Origin: Bacillus dicomae
GTDB lineage: Bacteria; Bacillota; Bacilli; Bacillales; Bacillaceae_G
Direction: 5' to 3'
Assembly (NCBI RefSeq): GCF_006494425.1
Contig: NZ_VHIV01000005.1
Location: 124,001 to 188,000 of the forward strand
DNA length: 64,000 nt
The notes below the pieces were generated by a model. That model did not search any database and had not been told where the DNA came from. It was given only the letters and a program-made list of their open reading frames with translations. Position 1 is the first letter of the stretch; each line of letters begins with the position of its first letter. A program made the position numbers and the translations under genes. This document shows positions 33,011 to 41,891 of this stretch, one piece after another.

Positions 33011-33286
33011 TATAAAATAAATATTTGTAGTGTGGAATATATCCAATTGATTAACCGAACTAGTATTTTAGGGGGATTAACTGAAACCATAAATATAACT
33101 TCATGTCTATCTTGTTGATGAATTTCATTGTCCTCGGATAAAAAATCAGTAAACCCTTTAAGTATGTATTACTTTGGTTTTTATTACAATTTTGTAAGGT
33201 TAAGTAATAAAAATCGATAGAACGGGATATTGGAATGGGATACTCTGATTGATGGGTAGAATATTCTGAAAAAAGGGGTAGGACAA

Positions 33287-34816
33287 ATGAAGAATAGACA
33301 AAAAGCACCGATAATATGCAAAAGCATTTTATGTTTAATCATTTGCATATTGATTACGAATGAAGCATGGTTTACAAATGTGGTGAGGGCAGAATCGGGT
33401 ACGTTGACTGATAGGAGTATAGAGAATTTCAAAAAAAAGATGGATGAACAGGTACCAAAATGGCAGGGGAATTATAATGTACCAGGGGTTGCAATAGGAA
33501 TTGTACATGAGGGGCGTATTGCTTATACACTTAACTACGGTTATGTAGATAAAATGACAAAAAAAGCGGTGAGTGATGATACTTTGTTTCAGGCTGGTTC
33601 CATATCTAAAAGTCTTACAGCGTGGGGAATCTTGCATCTTGTAGATGAAGGGCGTTTATCACTAGATGATCCCGTTGGAAAATATCTGACCAAATGGAAA
33701 TTACCTAATTCAGAGTTTAATAATAATGAAGTCACGATCAGAAGATTATTAAGTCATACAGCAGGGCTGCCTGCACATAAAGGATACCTTGGGGTTGCAC
33801 CGGGGAAACATCTTGATTCTATCGAGGAGTCTTTGTCTGGAAAAGGATGGCTTAATGAACCAGTGAGGGTTACCAATAAACCAGGTTCAGAAACAATTTA
33901 CTCTGGTGGCGGATATACAATTTTACAACTTGTAATTGAAGAGGTTACCGGAATACCGTTTAATCGTTATATGGAAGAACAAATTATGAAACCATTAGGA
34001 ATGAAATCTAGCTCATTCTTACAACGTCCTGAAAATCTTAATCTTTCGAAAGTCTATGGATATTTTGGAGAGGAGCTACCTAGTTACCAATTTACCGAAC
34101 AGGCTGCTGCAGGTCTTAAGACAAATGTTACCGATATGATGACATTGATACTTGCAAGTATGGATGGTAATGGTGTCATCAAAAGTGAACGTGTTGAGGA
34201 AATGCAAAAGCCGGTATTAGGGGAGAATGGTTTAGGTATATTTGAAAAAAAACTATTTAATCAATGGAAATTACTTTATCATTCTGGTGACAACCGAGGT
34301 TGGCATTCTTTTTATGGTTTCATTCCTAATACAAAGGATGGATTGGTAATCCTTACGAATAGTGAAGGTGGTATAGACTTACGTCAGGATATTTACCACG
34401 CATGGATTGAATATGAAACGGGAAAATTACCTGAAAGTTACTTCGCTCTAGCTGAGCAGAGAAAAAACAACTCTATTATATCAATTGTTATTGGCGCCAC
34501 ACTTAGTATGTACTTGCTACTGTTTGTAATTAGATTGTACAAAGGTAGAAGAACGTTCATTTTTAAGCAAGAGAAGAAATCTTACATCGGATTAGTAGTT
34601 AGGACATTTTTACTTATTATTACTGCAATTATCGTTTTTTGTGCAGCCTATTTGTGGAGAGTTTTCAGTTTGAATTCCGGTAATACAATAAATTTTATTC
34701 TAATAATGGCATGGATTATAACGCTATTAATTAGTGGGTTTTTCCCGAAAATTAAAAGTAATAAAAAACAACGTATGAAACTAAGAGATTTAACATCAAA
34801 ATTTACAATTATGTAA
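33287..34816 (+). CDS. Membrane-anchored class C beta-lactamase-like serine hydrolase
   Basis: 509-aa exported serine hydrolase of the beta-lactamase/DD-peptidase class C superfamily. Signal peptide or N-terminal helix (ICKSILCLIICILITNEAW). Catalytic SISK at residues 105-108, YSG in ETIYSGGGYT as the YxN element, and HSGDNRG as the KTG-like element. Domain ends near residue 380; three C-terminal helices anchor it in the membrane. RBS GGGGTAGG. Probably a cell-wall peptidase or esterase rather than a true lactamase. Single gene. Confidence 0.87.
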   Translation: MKNRQKAPIICKSILCLIICILITNEAWFTNVVRAESGTLTDRSIENFKKKMDEQVPKWQGNYNVPGVAIGIVHEGRIAYTLNYGYVDKMTKKAVSDDTLFQAGSISKSLTAWGILHLVDEGRLSLDDPVGKYLTKWKLPNSEFNNNEVTIRRLLSHTAGLPAHKGYLGVAPGKHLDSIEESLSGKGWLNEPVRVTNKPGSETIYSGGGYTILQLVIEEVTGIPFNRYMEEQIMKPLGMKSSSFLQRPENLNLSKVYGYFGEELPSYQFTEQAAAGLKTNVTDMMTLILASMDGNGVIKSERVEEMQKPVLGENGLGIFEKKLFNQWKLLYHSGDNRGWHSFYGFIPNTKDGLVILTNSEGGIDLRQDIYHAWIEYETGKLPESYFALAEQRKNNSIISIVIGATLSMYLLLFVIRLYKGRRTFIFKQEKKSYIGLVVRTFLLIITAIIVFCAAYLWRVFSLNSGNTINFILIMAWIITLLISGFFPKIKSNKKQRMKLRDLTSKFTIM

Positions 34817-35012
34817 TTTTAAAAGCTAGAAAGCTAGATTGGCGTGAATCGCTAATTGTGGAGTGCAAAAAACAACAAAATCTCTTAAAAAACAATTAAT
34901 TTTTTGCTTCATCTATCTTTACAATCCCTCTCTATAATGTGAATTGGATAAGCATCTAAGAGAAAGCAGAATATGTCAGTTTGTACATTCTATTATTAGG
35001 GGGAGAATTTGT

Positions 35013-36245
35013 ATGAAAAAGACAGTTGCTTCGATAGCAGTTATTGCGGCATTATTGCCGACGTTTTCAGTACATGCGGAAGGGAAAGAGCAAAGCCGAA
35101 GATCAGCTACAACTTTTAACGTTATTAGTGACATTCAAGGGGATTTAAGTGATTTTGATCACGTATTAAAAGATATGAACAAAGTGACGCCACTTTCTAG
35201 AGCGCTTATTATGAATGGGGATATAACGCCAACTGGACAACAGTCCCAATATGATGATGTGAAGCGTGTATTAAATAAAAATAAGCATCCAGAGAATGTA
35301 TGGTCGGCTATTGGGAATCATGAGTTTTACGCTGGGAAATGGACAGCTGATGGGAAACTCTCTCAAAGTACATGGCCAAATGGTGTAACGGAAGAAACGC
35401 TATTTAGCCGCTACTTACAATTTAGCGGACAAGAAAAGGTATATCATAAAAAAGAATTAGACGGTTATCCGCTTTTATTTTTAGGAACTGAAAAATATAT
35501 GAAATACCACGATTCAAAAATGTGGGATGAAGTATATATGAGTGATGAGCAATTAGGTTGGTTAAAACAAAATTTAGAAGAATATAGTCAAAAAGATAAA
35601 AATAAGCCAATCTTCATTTTCTCTCATCACGTTTTACCTGATACAGTATCTGGATCAAGACAATCACCGTACTTACAAGATTATTTAAACGTTGATAAGT
35701 TGTACGATATATTAAAAGACTATCCGCAAGTTGTTTTCTTCACGAGTCATACACATTGGGATTTAAACTTGCCAGACTGGGCTGCTAAAAAGAAAATTGC
35801 AGGCGGAGATAAAAAAGGATTTACTGTTGTAAATACGGGCGGGATTGAAACGGGCTGGATGTCGGCTGGACCAAATGGCGGAGAGAAGACCGCTCCTGAT
35901 GGCTATTCATTTAAACAAGGGTTGCAAGTGAAAGCATATGGTAGCGATGTAATGGTGACAGCTTATGATTATAAACGTGATAAGGAAATAAAGAAATTAT
36001 TAATTAGTGATTCGAAAGTTGCACAAATGGGACCAAATGTAACAGCTGATGATAGTAAAAATGTAATCGTCGATGCAACGGAGTATATGGAGTACAATGT
36101 AGAAGGAACGAACGAGTGGCATACGTATAATCCAGGGAATCCTCCGAAATTTGATGGGAATAAAATTGTATACGTACGTCATAAAGGGGAAATGAATTTA
36201 GAGCCAGGATTAGCACAGCTTCTTCGTTTCTCGGCAAATAAGTGA
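35013..36245 (+). CDS. Secreted metallophosphoesterase
   Basis: 410-aa exported calcineurin-like phosphoesterase. Signal peptide KKTVASIAVIAALLPTFSVHA. Metal ligands are visible in order: NVISDIQGD, IMNGDITPTG, GNHEFY, FSHHVLP and TSHTHWD. A C-terminal region of about 100 residues (from LQVKAYGSDVMVTAYD) forms a beta domain. Start ATG 35013 behind AGGGGGAG. Likely acts on nucleotides, phosphodiesters or teichoic-acid-type substrates outside the cell; substrate not shown by sequence. Confidence 0.9.
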   Translation: MKKTVASIAVIAALLPTFSVHAEGKEQSRRSATTFNVISDIQGDLSDFDHVLKDMNKVTPLSRALIMNGDITPTGQQSQYDDVKRVLNKNKHPENVWSAIGNHEFYAGKWTADGKLSQSTWPNGVTEETLFSRYLQFSGQEKVYHKKELDGYPLLFLGTEKYMKYHDSKMWDEVYMSDEQLGWLKQNLEEYSQKDKNKPIFIFSHHVLPDTVSGSRQSPYLQDYLNVDKLYDILKDYPQVVFFTSHTHWDLNLPDWAAKKKIAGGDKKGFTVVNTGGIETGWMSAGPNGGEKTAPDGYSFKQGLQVKAYGSDVMVTAYDYKRDKEIKKLLISDSKVAQMGPNVTADDSKNVIVDATEYMEYNVEGTNEWHTYNPGNPPKFDGNKIVYVRHKGEMNLEPGLAQLLRFSANK

Positions 36246-36251
36246 TTGGAA

Positions 36252-36284
36252 GGGGTCCACATTTAAATGTGTGGGCTCTTTTTG
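36252..36284 (+). terminator. Terminator after metallophosphoesterase gene
   Basis: GGGGTCCACATTT pairs with AAATGTGTGGGCTC with a bulge, followed by TTTTT. Confidence 0.8.
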
Positions 36285-36309
36285 TTTTGTCGTTTTTTGT
36301 CGGTAAGTC

Positions 36310-36420
36310 GATATATTTGAAAAATCGCTGATATAAATTAAGAAACGCTGATATATTTTGAAAATCGCCGATATAAATTGAGAATCGCTGATATATTTGA
36401 AAACCCGCTCATATAAATTT
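36310..36420. repeat. 20-bp tandem repeat array (5.5 copies)
   Basis: Five full 20-bp units start at 36310, 36330, 36350, 36370 and 36390, with a partial sixth to 36420. Every unit begins GATATA (the last CATATA) and ends in CGCT or CGCC. Two unit types alternate: GATATATTT with GAAAA, and GATATAAATT with A/GAGAA, so the true period is 40 bp. No protein is encoded convincingly. Lies between the metallophosphoesterase terminator and the next gene. Confidence 0.9.
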
Positions 36421-36583
36421 CTTGTACCGTGCTGAACTCCAAAACACTCGTATAATTTCATGTACCGTACTAGAGATTGAAATTCCAATACATTTTTCCC
36501 CCAGAAAGATGACTTCATCATTTTTACATGCAATAATAGTAACGTTACATACATTGTGAAGAAGTACAAAAGGAGCGTTATTT

Positions 36584-37579
36584 ATGAATTTAGCTAAATT
36601 CCCGAGAAAAAAATATACAGAGTCATATACACCAATTGAAAAGTTAAATAATTTTTCTGAGGCACTTGGTGGGCCGACTATTTATTTTAAACGAGATGAT
36701 TTACTTGGTTTAACAGCTGGTGGTAATAAGACGAGAAAGTTAGAGTTTCTAGTTGCGGATGCACAGGCAAAGGGTGCAGATACGTTAATTACAGCTGGTG
36801 GTATTCAGTCAAATCATTGCCGCCTAACACTTGCAGCTGCGGTAAAAGAGAAAATGAAATGTATCCTTGTATTAGAAGAAGGGCTTGAGCCAGAAGGGAA
36901 GCCAGACTTTAACGGAAACTATTTCTTATATCATTTACTAGGTGCTGAAAATGTCATTGTTGTACCAAACGGAGCAGATCTTATGGATGAGATGCATAAA
37001 GTTGCGAAAGAAGTAAGTGAAAAAGGTAATACACCATATGTAATACCAGTTGGTGGGTCAAATCCTACTGGTGCAATGGGATACGTTGCTTGTGCGCAAG
37101 AAATTATGGCGCAATCATTTGACCAAGGAATTGATTTTAGTTCAGTTGTTTGCGTAAGTGGTAGCGGCGGTATGCACGCTGGTTTAATTACTGGTTTTTC
37201 TGGAACACAAAGTAACATCCCAGTAATCGGAATTAACGTAAGTAGAGGAAAAGCAGAGCAAGAAGAGAAAGTAGCAAAACTTGTAGAGGAAACGTCAGCT
37301 CACGTTGGAATTCCAAACTTTATCCCACGCGAAGCGGTTACATGCTTTGATGAATATGTAGGACCGGGTTACGCGTTACCAACGCCAGAAATGGTGGAAG
37401 CTGTTCAATTACTTGCGAAAACAGAAGGTATTTTACTTGATCCAGTGTATACAGGTAAAGCGGTAGCAGGACTAATCGACTTAATTAAAAAAGGCAAATT
37501 TAATAAAGAAGACAACATTTTATTCGTACATTCAGGTGGTTCACCAGCGTTATATGCGAATACGTCTTTATTTGCGTAA
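36584..37579 (+). CDS. dcyD: D-cysteine desulfhydrase
   Basis: 331-aa PLP enzyme of the ACC-deaminase/D-cysteine desulfhydrase family, converting D-cysteine to pyruvate, H2S and ammonia. PLP lysine is Lys49 in GGNKTRKLEFL; AGGIQSNHCRLTLAAA, SGSGGMHAGL and the phosphate-binding HSGGSPALY are conserved. The length and the N-terminus (LAKFPRKKYTESYTPIEKL) favour DcyD over ACC deaminase. ATG behind AAAGGAG. Transcribed alone. Confidence 0.9.
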   Translation: MNLAKFPRKKYTESYTPIEKLNNFSEALGGPTIYFKRDDLLGLTAGGNKTRKLEFLVADAQAKGADTLITAGGIQSNHCRLTLAAAVKEKMKCILVLEEGLEPEGKPDFNGNYFLYHLLGAENVIVVPNGADLMDEMHKVAKEVSEKGNTPYVIPVGGSNPTGAMGYVACAQEIMAQSFDQGIDFSSVVCVSGSGGMHAGLITGFSGTQSNIPVIGINVSRGKAEQEEKVAKLVEETSAHVGIPNFIPREAVTCFDEYVGPGYALPTPEMVEAVQLLAKTEGILLDPVYTGKAVAGLIDLIKKGKFNKEDNILFVHSGGSPALYANTSLFA

Positions 37580-37584
37580 TTATG

Positions 37585-37612
37585 AAAGCATTGGGTATCC
37601 AATGCTTTTTTG
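37585..37612 (+). terminator. Terminator of dcyD
   Basis: AAAGCATTGG (37585-37594) pairs with 37599-37608, loop GTAT, T run. Confidence 0.9.
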
Positions 37613-37651
37613 TTATATACTGGAATTACCAAAGTGTAAGAGGAGGAGTAT

Positions 37652-37759
37652 ATGAGTTCAAATTTAAAATGGATCATATATACAGTACTCAGCATTTCTA
37701 TTCTATTAATTTCATTTGTGGCTTATGGAGTTTATGTATCCCGCTTTAATGGGCAGTAA
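37652..37759 (+). CDS. 35-aa membrane peptide ending inside a bcr1 element
   Basis: ATG 37652 follows AGGAGGAG. The frame encodes a single-helix peptide (KWIIYTVLSISILLISFVAYG) whose last residues (SRFNGQ) and stop come from the bcr1 repeat. Either a longer gene was cut by bcr1 insertion or the element supplied a new stop. I cannot tell whether the peptide is functional. Confidence 0.55.
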   Translation: MSSNLKWIIYTVLSISILLISFVAYGVYVSRFNGQ

Positions 37760-37892
37760 GACCCCCACCTCAAAATTTAGCGAAAGCAAAGAAGTTAGGT
37801 GGGGGTCGGGCTGCCCATAAAAGTCCGATTGGTGAAGGCTAATAATCAGTGGGGGATGAAGAAAACCCCCACTGATTAAAGTTTCACTTTAT
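37735..37892 (-). repeat. bcr1-type repeat element, second copy
   Basis: A 148-bp body (37740-37887) close to that at 23712-23857, with the same two hairpins (GACCCCCACCT...AGGTGGGGGTC and AATCAGTGGGGG...CCCCCACTGATT). The right flank is TTTAT; the left flank is TGTAT, one base off, so the target duplication has drifted. It trails the minus-strand gene at 37900 by eight bases. Confidence 0.85.
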
Positions 37893-37899
37893 ATTTCAC

Positions 37900-38190
37900 T
37901 TAAGTGAAATGGTAACCAAACCAAAGGAAAAATAAAATAATTGCTGTGTTAAATAGAGTAAAACATAAACCGATAGTTGCTAAAATTTTTTTCTCAGTTC
38001 GGCTACAAAAAGAGATGACCGCTAATAGGATTGCTATAACAGCGGAAGCTAATATGAAGTAGGCGAAAGGTACGACATATGCTACGCCAACTCTGTCTAA
38101 AATAGGTGAGAAGAGAAAGAGATTAATAGTAACGAATATACTTACAATGAGAAACGTATAACTTTTCCAAGTGTATGTTTTTAGCTGCAT
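37900..38190 (-). CDS. Small three-helix membrane protein
   Basis: 96-aa membrane protein: YTFLIVSIFVTINLFLFSPIL, VVPFAYFILASAVIAILLAVISF and ILATIGLCFTLFNTAIILFFLWF, joined by short charged loops (CSRTEKK). No family recognised. Start at 38190 behind AAAGGAG. Its stop lies eight bases from a bcr1 copy, whose hairpins may end the transcript. Confidence 0.7.
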   Translation of the reverse strand: MQLKTYTWKSYTFLIVSIFVTINLFLFSPILDRVGVAYVVPFAYFILASAVIAILLAVISFCSRTEKKILATIGLCFTLFNTAIILFFLWFGYHFT

Positions 38191-38284
38191 GGATGGTACT
38201 CCTTTCCTCGTATTCTTTATATTTCTTACCATAAATTAATTACCTTTATTTTACAATATCCTAAATTTTTATGAGATGAGGTAG

Positions 38285-38713
38285 ATGAATATGATGGATA
38301 GAAATGTGTCTTTCGTTTTTATTATTATTTGTATACTTATAGTAACCGGTTGTTCAAATATAATAGGAAATGAAGAGCAAAGAATCGAAGTACAAAAACA
38401 TATTCGTGATAATGAATATAAAGATTTTAAGGTAGTGATAGATAATAATGAAGTGTTGCAAGTAAAGGGAATATTAAAGGATACTACTTTTGAAAATAAA
38501 AAAGTGGAAATGTCTCGTCCAGCTGATTATCACTTTATTTTTCAATTTAAAAATCCGAAAATAGAGGCGAAAGCTGTGTTGTATCAAATTTGGGTAAGTC
38601 CTAATAAGGATAAAATGGAAATCAAAGCGGAGGAGAATCGGTACGCTCAATTAGAAGGGGAAAATGCAGCCACTCTGTTTCAGATTGTTACAGGAGAGAA
38701 ATTAGCTGAATAA
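38285..38713 (+). CDS. Lipoprotein of unknown function
   Basis: 142-aa predicted lipoprotein: hydrophobic start and lipobox VTGC with Cys23, then a mature part with alternating strands (DFKVVIDNNEVLQVKGILK, PADYHFIFQFKNPKIEAKAVLYQIWV). No family recognised; similar small lipoproteins are frequent in the B. cereus group. Starts at ATG 38285, with 38291 and 38294 as alternatives, behind GATGAGG. No clear terminator except the large hairpin at 38837-38882. Confidence 0.75.
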   Translation: MNMMDRNVSFVFIIICILIVTGCSNIIGNEEQRIEVQKHIRDNEYKDFKVVIDNNEVLQVKGILKDTTFENKKVEMSRPADYHFIFQFKNPKIEAKAVLYQIWVSPNKDKMEIKAEENRYAQLEGENAATLFQIVTGEKLAE

Positions 38714-38836
38714 ACATATATGGTTATAGAAATTCAGTTCGTATTTTTCATTTTGAGAGATAAATAGTTTTCAACAAAAATAGCTATCTTTTTATATTGG
38801 AATAAATATTGAGAATCGGATAAAATGGAAAGTGGA

Positions 38837-38882
38837 CATTGACGGATTAATGCACCTTAAGGTGTCCATTAATCCGTCAATG
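38837..38882. repeat. 46-bp hairpin without T run
   Basis: Perfect 16-bp arms CATTGACGGATTAATG (38837-38852) and 38867-38882 enclose a second dyad, CACCTTAAGGTG (38853-38864). The DNA after it is A-rich rather than T-rich, so it is not a standard plus-strand terminator. It could end transcription on the other strand, stabilise an mRNA end, or be an operator or mobile-element relic. Confidence 0.7.
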
Positions 38883-38971
38883 AATAATAAAAAAATATAT
38901 TGTTTTTACAAAGGTTCGATGTTATGTTTAATTTTCTTAATATAATATTTCACTTATATAGGAGTGGCTAT

Positions 38972-39300
38972 TTGAATAAATTAATGTTATTGGTTTTATT
39001 GGCTACATGCTGTCTCATGATTGCAGGATGTTCTAATGATGTGATTACACCAAAGGATGAATCTGAAATTTCAACACATGAAAAGATTAATCGTGTTAAC
39101 AAAGCTTGGTACAAACATATATAATAGTGTAAGGAAACTTAAAATTGTTGATGATAAAGGTCATAAGGTGAAATGAGTTAGGACGATAGTAGATGTTGTG
39201 AAACGTGTCGAAAAGCGGGAAGCATTTACATGTAGTGAAGTGGGGGAGTATAACTTTATAAAATATGAGACATTAAAATATTCACAAAAAAGAGTCTAAA
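38972..39300 (+). pseudogene. Broken lipoprotein gene
   Basis: A TTG start (38972) behind GGAG opens a lipoprotein (LVLLATCCLMIAGCSND) that stops after 50 codons at 39124. Coding-like sequence continues in another frame (VRKLKIVDDKGHKVK, stop, VRTIVDVVKRVEKREAFTCSEVGEYNFIKYETL) up to about 39300. The pattern is a frameshift plus an in-frame stop in a former secreted lipoprotein; the C(S)N-DV-H start is reminiscent of DUF4362 lipoproteins, which is only a guess. Confidence 0.6.
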
Positions 39301-39318
39301 ATTAGAACCTTTTTTGTG
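39283..39318 (+). terminator. Terminator after broken lipoprotein gene
   Basis: CACAAAAAAG (39283-39292) pairs with CTTTTTTGTG (39309-39318), with an inner TCTA/TAGA extension. Confidence 0.8.
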
Positions 39319-39640
39319 GATATTTTTCATAAAAGACATTCTAAGGTACTTTCCTCTAACTTGAACCTTCTAAAAATTATTTTACTAAGTGAAAGTTCAT
39401 TGAGAGTATCGCACTTCAAAATTCGGGGAATGCTAGGGGCCCGTAATAGCTTGATTGGTGTGGTTCCTTTTTCACTTTATCTACCATATTTATATATCTT
39501 TCTATAAAAAATCTAACTTTAAACGATTAAATGAGATAAAAACTAGTTAAAAACAATGAAATTTCAGGAAAAATAAGGTACACTAATCAATGGTTTTGGT
39601 TTAAAATCAATTGACGTTAATGTATACGGGGGAAAGATTG

Positions 39641-41086
39641 ATGAACAACAATACAGTAAATGAATCTGTTGAAGAAGTTGAGAAAAAACGAGTAAGATCC
39701 AAAAAACGTTTTACAAATTGGAAGCTTATCGCAGCAGGTGGCGGTGTAATTGCACTTCTCCTTGGGGGAATGAGTTACTATCAGGCAACTCACTTTAATT
39801 CTAATGTTACGATTAATGATACAAAAGTCGGTGGTTTGAGCGCTGATGAGGCAATACAGAAATTAAAAACATCTGGACTAGCAAACAAAGTCTATATTGA
39901 TCAACAACAAATTTTAGATGAAAAAGAGACAAAGACGGAACTGACGGAAAAAGATTTGCCGCAAGTTAAGAAACTATTAAAAAGCCAGTGGACATTTTTC
40001 CCTTCTTCAAAGGAAAAAGATTATTCATTGTTACCGGAAAAGGCAGAGCAGTATCGTAGTGAAACGATGAAAAAACTTGTAGAAGAAAAGCTTGTTTCTA
40101 TGAATACACAATTAAAAGAGCCTCAAGATGCTATGGCGAAGCTTGAACAAGGAAAAGTTGTTATTTCGAAGAGCGTTGATGGAAAACAATATGACGTGAC
40201 GAGTCTACTAAAAGATTACGACAAGCAGAAGCATAAAAGCGAAATTCATCTAAAGTCTGCATACATACAGCCTATTAAAGAAGACGATCCGATTATCAAA
40301 AAAGAAGAGAAAGCATTACAGAATCTTCTTGAGCAGTCCGTTGATTATAAAGTGCAGGATGAAGTGTATTCATTAAAAGCGAAAGATTTAATTCAAAATG
40401 CCTCTATGTCAAAGGATATGAAAGTGACAATCGATGCGAGCGATATTAAGAATAAGATTGCTGAAATTAATAAAGCTAAATCTACATTACATAAAGACTT
40501 TGCATTTAAAACGCATTCTGGTTCGATCATATCAGTAAAAGGACAAGGATACGGCTGGGCGCTAGATGTGGAAAAAGAAACAAAACAAGTTCAACAAGCC
40601 TTTGAGAAAGGCGAAAAATCACTTTCTGCTTCTAACATTCACGGAAATGGTTGGGAGAAGGAAGGAATCGGTTATAAAACAACATCGAATAATGGCATCG
40701 GAGACACATATGCAGAAGTATCCATTGCGGATCAACAAATTTGGATTTACAAAGATGGCAAACTGGTTCTTACAACAAATGTAGTGACGGGTAAACATAG
40801 CACGGGTGAAGATACATCACCAGGTGTGTGGTACGTTTTATATAAACGAACACCATACACACTGAGAGGCAGTGCAGTAGGTAAAGCTGATTATGCAGTT
40901 AAAGTAGATTATTGGGTTCCATTCACAAATAGCGGTCAAGGATTCCACGATGCTGGCTGGCGAAAAGACTGGGGAAATAATGCTTATTTAACAGGAGGAT
41001 CTGGCGGTTGTGTAAACCTTCTTCCTAACGTTGCGAAAACTGTGTATGATAGTTTGAATACGTATGATCCAGTTATAGTGTATTAG
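39641..41086 (+). CDS. L,D-transpeptidase with peptidoglycan-binding domains
   Basis: 481-aa membrane-anchored enzyme that makes 3-3 cross-links or attaches proteins in peptidoglycan. One N-terminal helix (LIAAGGGVIALLLGGMSYY, residues ~31-50), two PG_binding_4-type repeats (residues ~60-330), and a C-terminal YkuD domain whose catalytic block is FHDAGW...GSGGCVNLL with the nucleophile Cys. ATG 39641 behind GGGGGAAAG; the ten-codon longer form has no ribosome site. Single gene. Confidence 0.92.
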   Translation: MNNNTVNESVEEVEKKRVRSKKRFTNWKLIAAGGGVIALLLGGMSYYQATHFNSNVTINDTKVGGLSADEAIQKLKTSGLANKVYIDQQQILDEKETKTELTEKDLPQVKKLLKSQWTFFPSSKEKDYSLLPEKAEQYRSETMKKLVEEKLVSMNTQLKEPQDAMAKLEQGKVVISKSVDGKQYDVTSLLKDYDKQKHKSEIHLKSAYIQPIKEDDPIIKKEEKALQNLLEQSVDYKVQDEVYSLKAKDLIQNASMSKDMKVTIDASDIKNKIAEINKAKSTLHKDFAFKTHSGSIISVKGQGYGWALDVEKETKQVQQAFEKGEKSLSASNIHGNGWEKEGIGYKTTSNNGIGDTYAEVSIADQQIWIYKDGKLVLTTNVVTGKHSTGEDTSPGVWYVLYKRTPYTLRGSAVGKADYAVKVDYWVPFTNSGQGFHDAGWRKDWGNNAYLTGGSGGCVNLLPNVAKTVYDSLNTYDPVIVY

Positions 41087-41152
41087 AAAATAGCTACGTA
41101 TTAAAAACTTAAACGAATAAACAAAGCAGGAAATCTTACCTGATGGTACATG

Positions 41153-41208
41153 AAAAAACACCTCTTGCATTCGCATGCTAAATGTGCAAATGCGATCGAG
41201 GTGTTTTT
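41153..41208. terminator. Terminator with the same inner loop as 18142-18193
   Basis: Outer stem AAAAAACACCTC (41153-41164) with GAGGTGTTTTT (41198-41208). The loop (41169-41191) matches the 23-nt loop block at 18155-18177 with three differences, although the outer arms are unrelated. Confidence 0.88.
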
Positions 41209-41294
41209 GTTTAAAGACAAGGGTGCATTGCTTATAAGAAACAAAGTGGGAAGAGATTGAGATGGAAAAATAGGTGTACAAATAATCAATAAAA

Positions 41295-41324
41295 TTGACA
41301 CTGAATATCATTTTCATTTATTAT
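41295..41324 (+). promoter_or_regulatory. Promoter with Fur-like box
   Basis: TTGACA (41295-41300), 18 bp, TATTAT (41319-41324). The spacer is TGAATATCATTTTCA (41302-41316), 11 of 14 matches to the 7-1-7 Fur consensus. The gene at 41468 lies 144 bp downstream. Moderate support only. Confidence 0.35.
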
Positions 41325-41467
41325 GGAATCGTCGTATGTAATTGGAAATGATCTTTGTAAAAAAGTCTATTTTTTATATTGATATAATAGATTTCTATTA
41401 AGTTGTCATATTTAAAAACTATCATTAAATCTTTCAAGAATTTAAAAGTAGGAAAGGGTAATATAAA

Positions 41468-41683
41468 ATGAACTGGAAAAAAGGCGGATTATGGGTTATT
41501 ATTTTTTTCGTTGTAAAAGGCACAATTTCTACACTTTTAATCGTTACAGGTGCTAAATATTTTGATTTGTCATTTATGCAACTTATCGTATTGATCCTCA
41601 CTTTATTAGTGATTTCTCTAATAAGTCGAAAATTGCTGTATAGACATAGAAAAAACAAAAAGCAAAAAGAGCTAAATATATAA
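41468..41683 (+). CDS. Small membrane protein with basic tail
   Basis: 71-aa protein with two helices (GLWVIIFFVVKGTISTLLIV and LSFMQLIVLILTLLVISLIS) and a very basic C-terminus (RKLLYRHRKNKKQKE). ATG behind GGAAAGGG. No family recognised. The tail would face the cytosol. Confidence 0.7.
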   Translation: MNWKKGGLWVIIFFVVKGTISTLLIVTGAKYFDLSFMQLIVLILTLLVISLISRKLLYRHRKNKKQKELNI

Positions 41684-41688
41684 GGAAG

Positions 41689-41718
41689 CCCCAGAGACCT
41701 TTGGATTTCTGGGGTTTT
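41689..41718 (+). terminator. Intrinsic terminator
   Basis: CCCCAGA (41689-41695) pairs with TCTGGGG (41708-41714), then TTTT. Confidence 0.8.
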
Positions 41719-41891
41719 ACTTATTCAATAGTGCGTTTTGGGCCCGCGATACGAATGGTACACTCCATTAGTTTTATCGGTTGTAGATCAACAATTATCT
41801 AATTTTATCAAAAAAATAGAAAACTCTTTTCTTTTTCTTTTATTTCATTTAATATCAATAAGGGCACCAAAAAATAGATAGGGGTGCTAAA

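Noticed and set aside
33011-33286. Possible promoter and small gene before the serine hydrolase at 33287
   Set aside because: Only AT-rich sequence; no -35/-10 pair with acceptable spacing and no PlcR-type dyad was found.
36310-36420. Tandem repeat considered as a CRISPR array
   Set aside because: Units are contiguous 20-mers with no unique spacers and there are no cas genes.
39316-39507. 63-codon frame after the broken lipoprotein
   Set aside because: Its GTG start lies inside a terminator stem, there is no ribosome site, and the protein has no coherent pattern.
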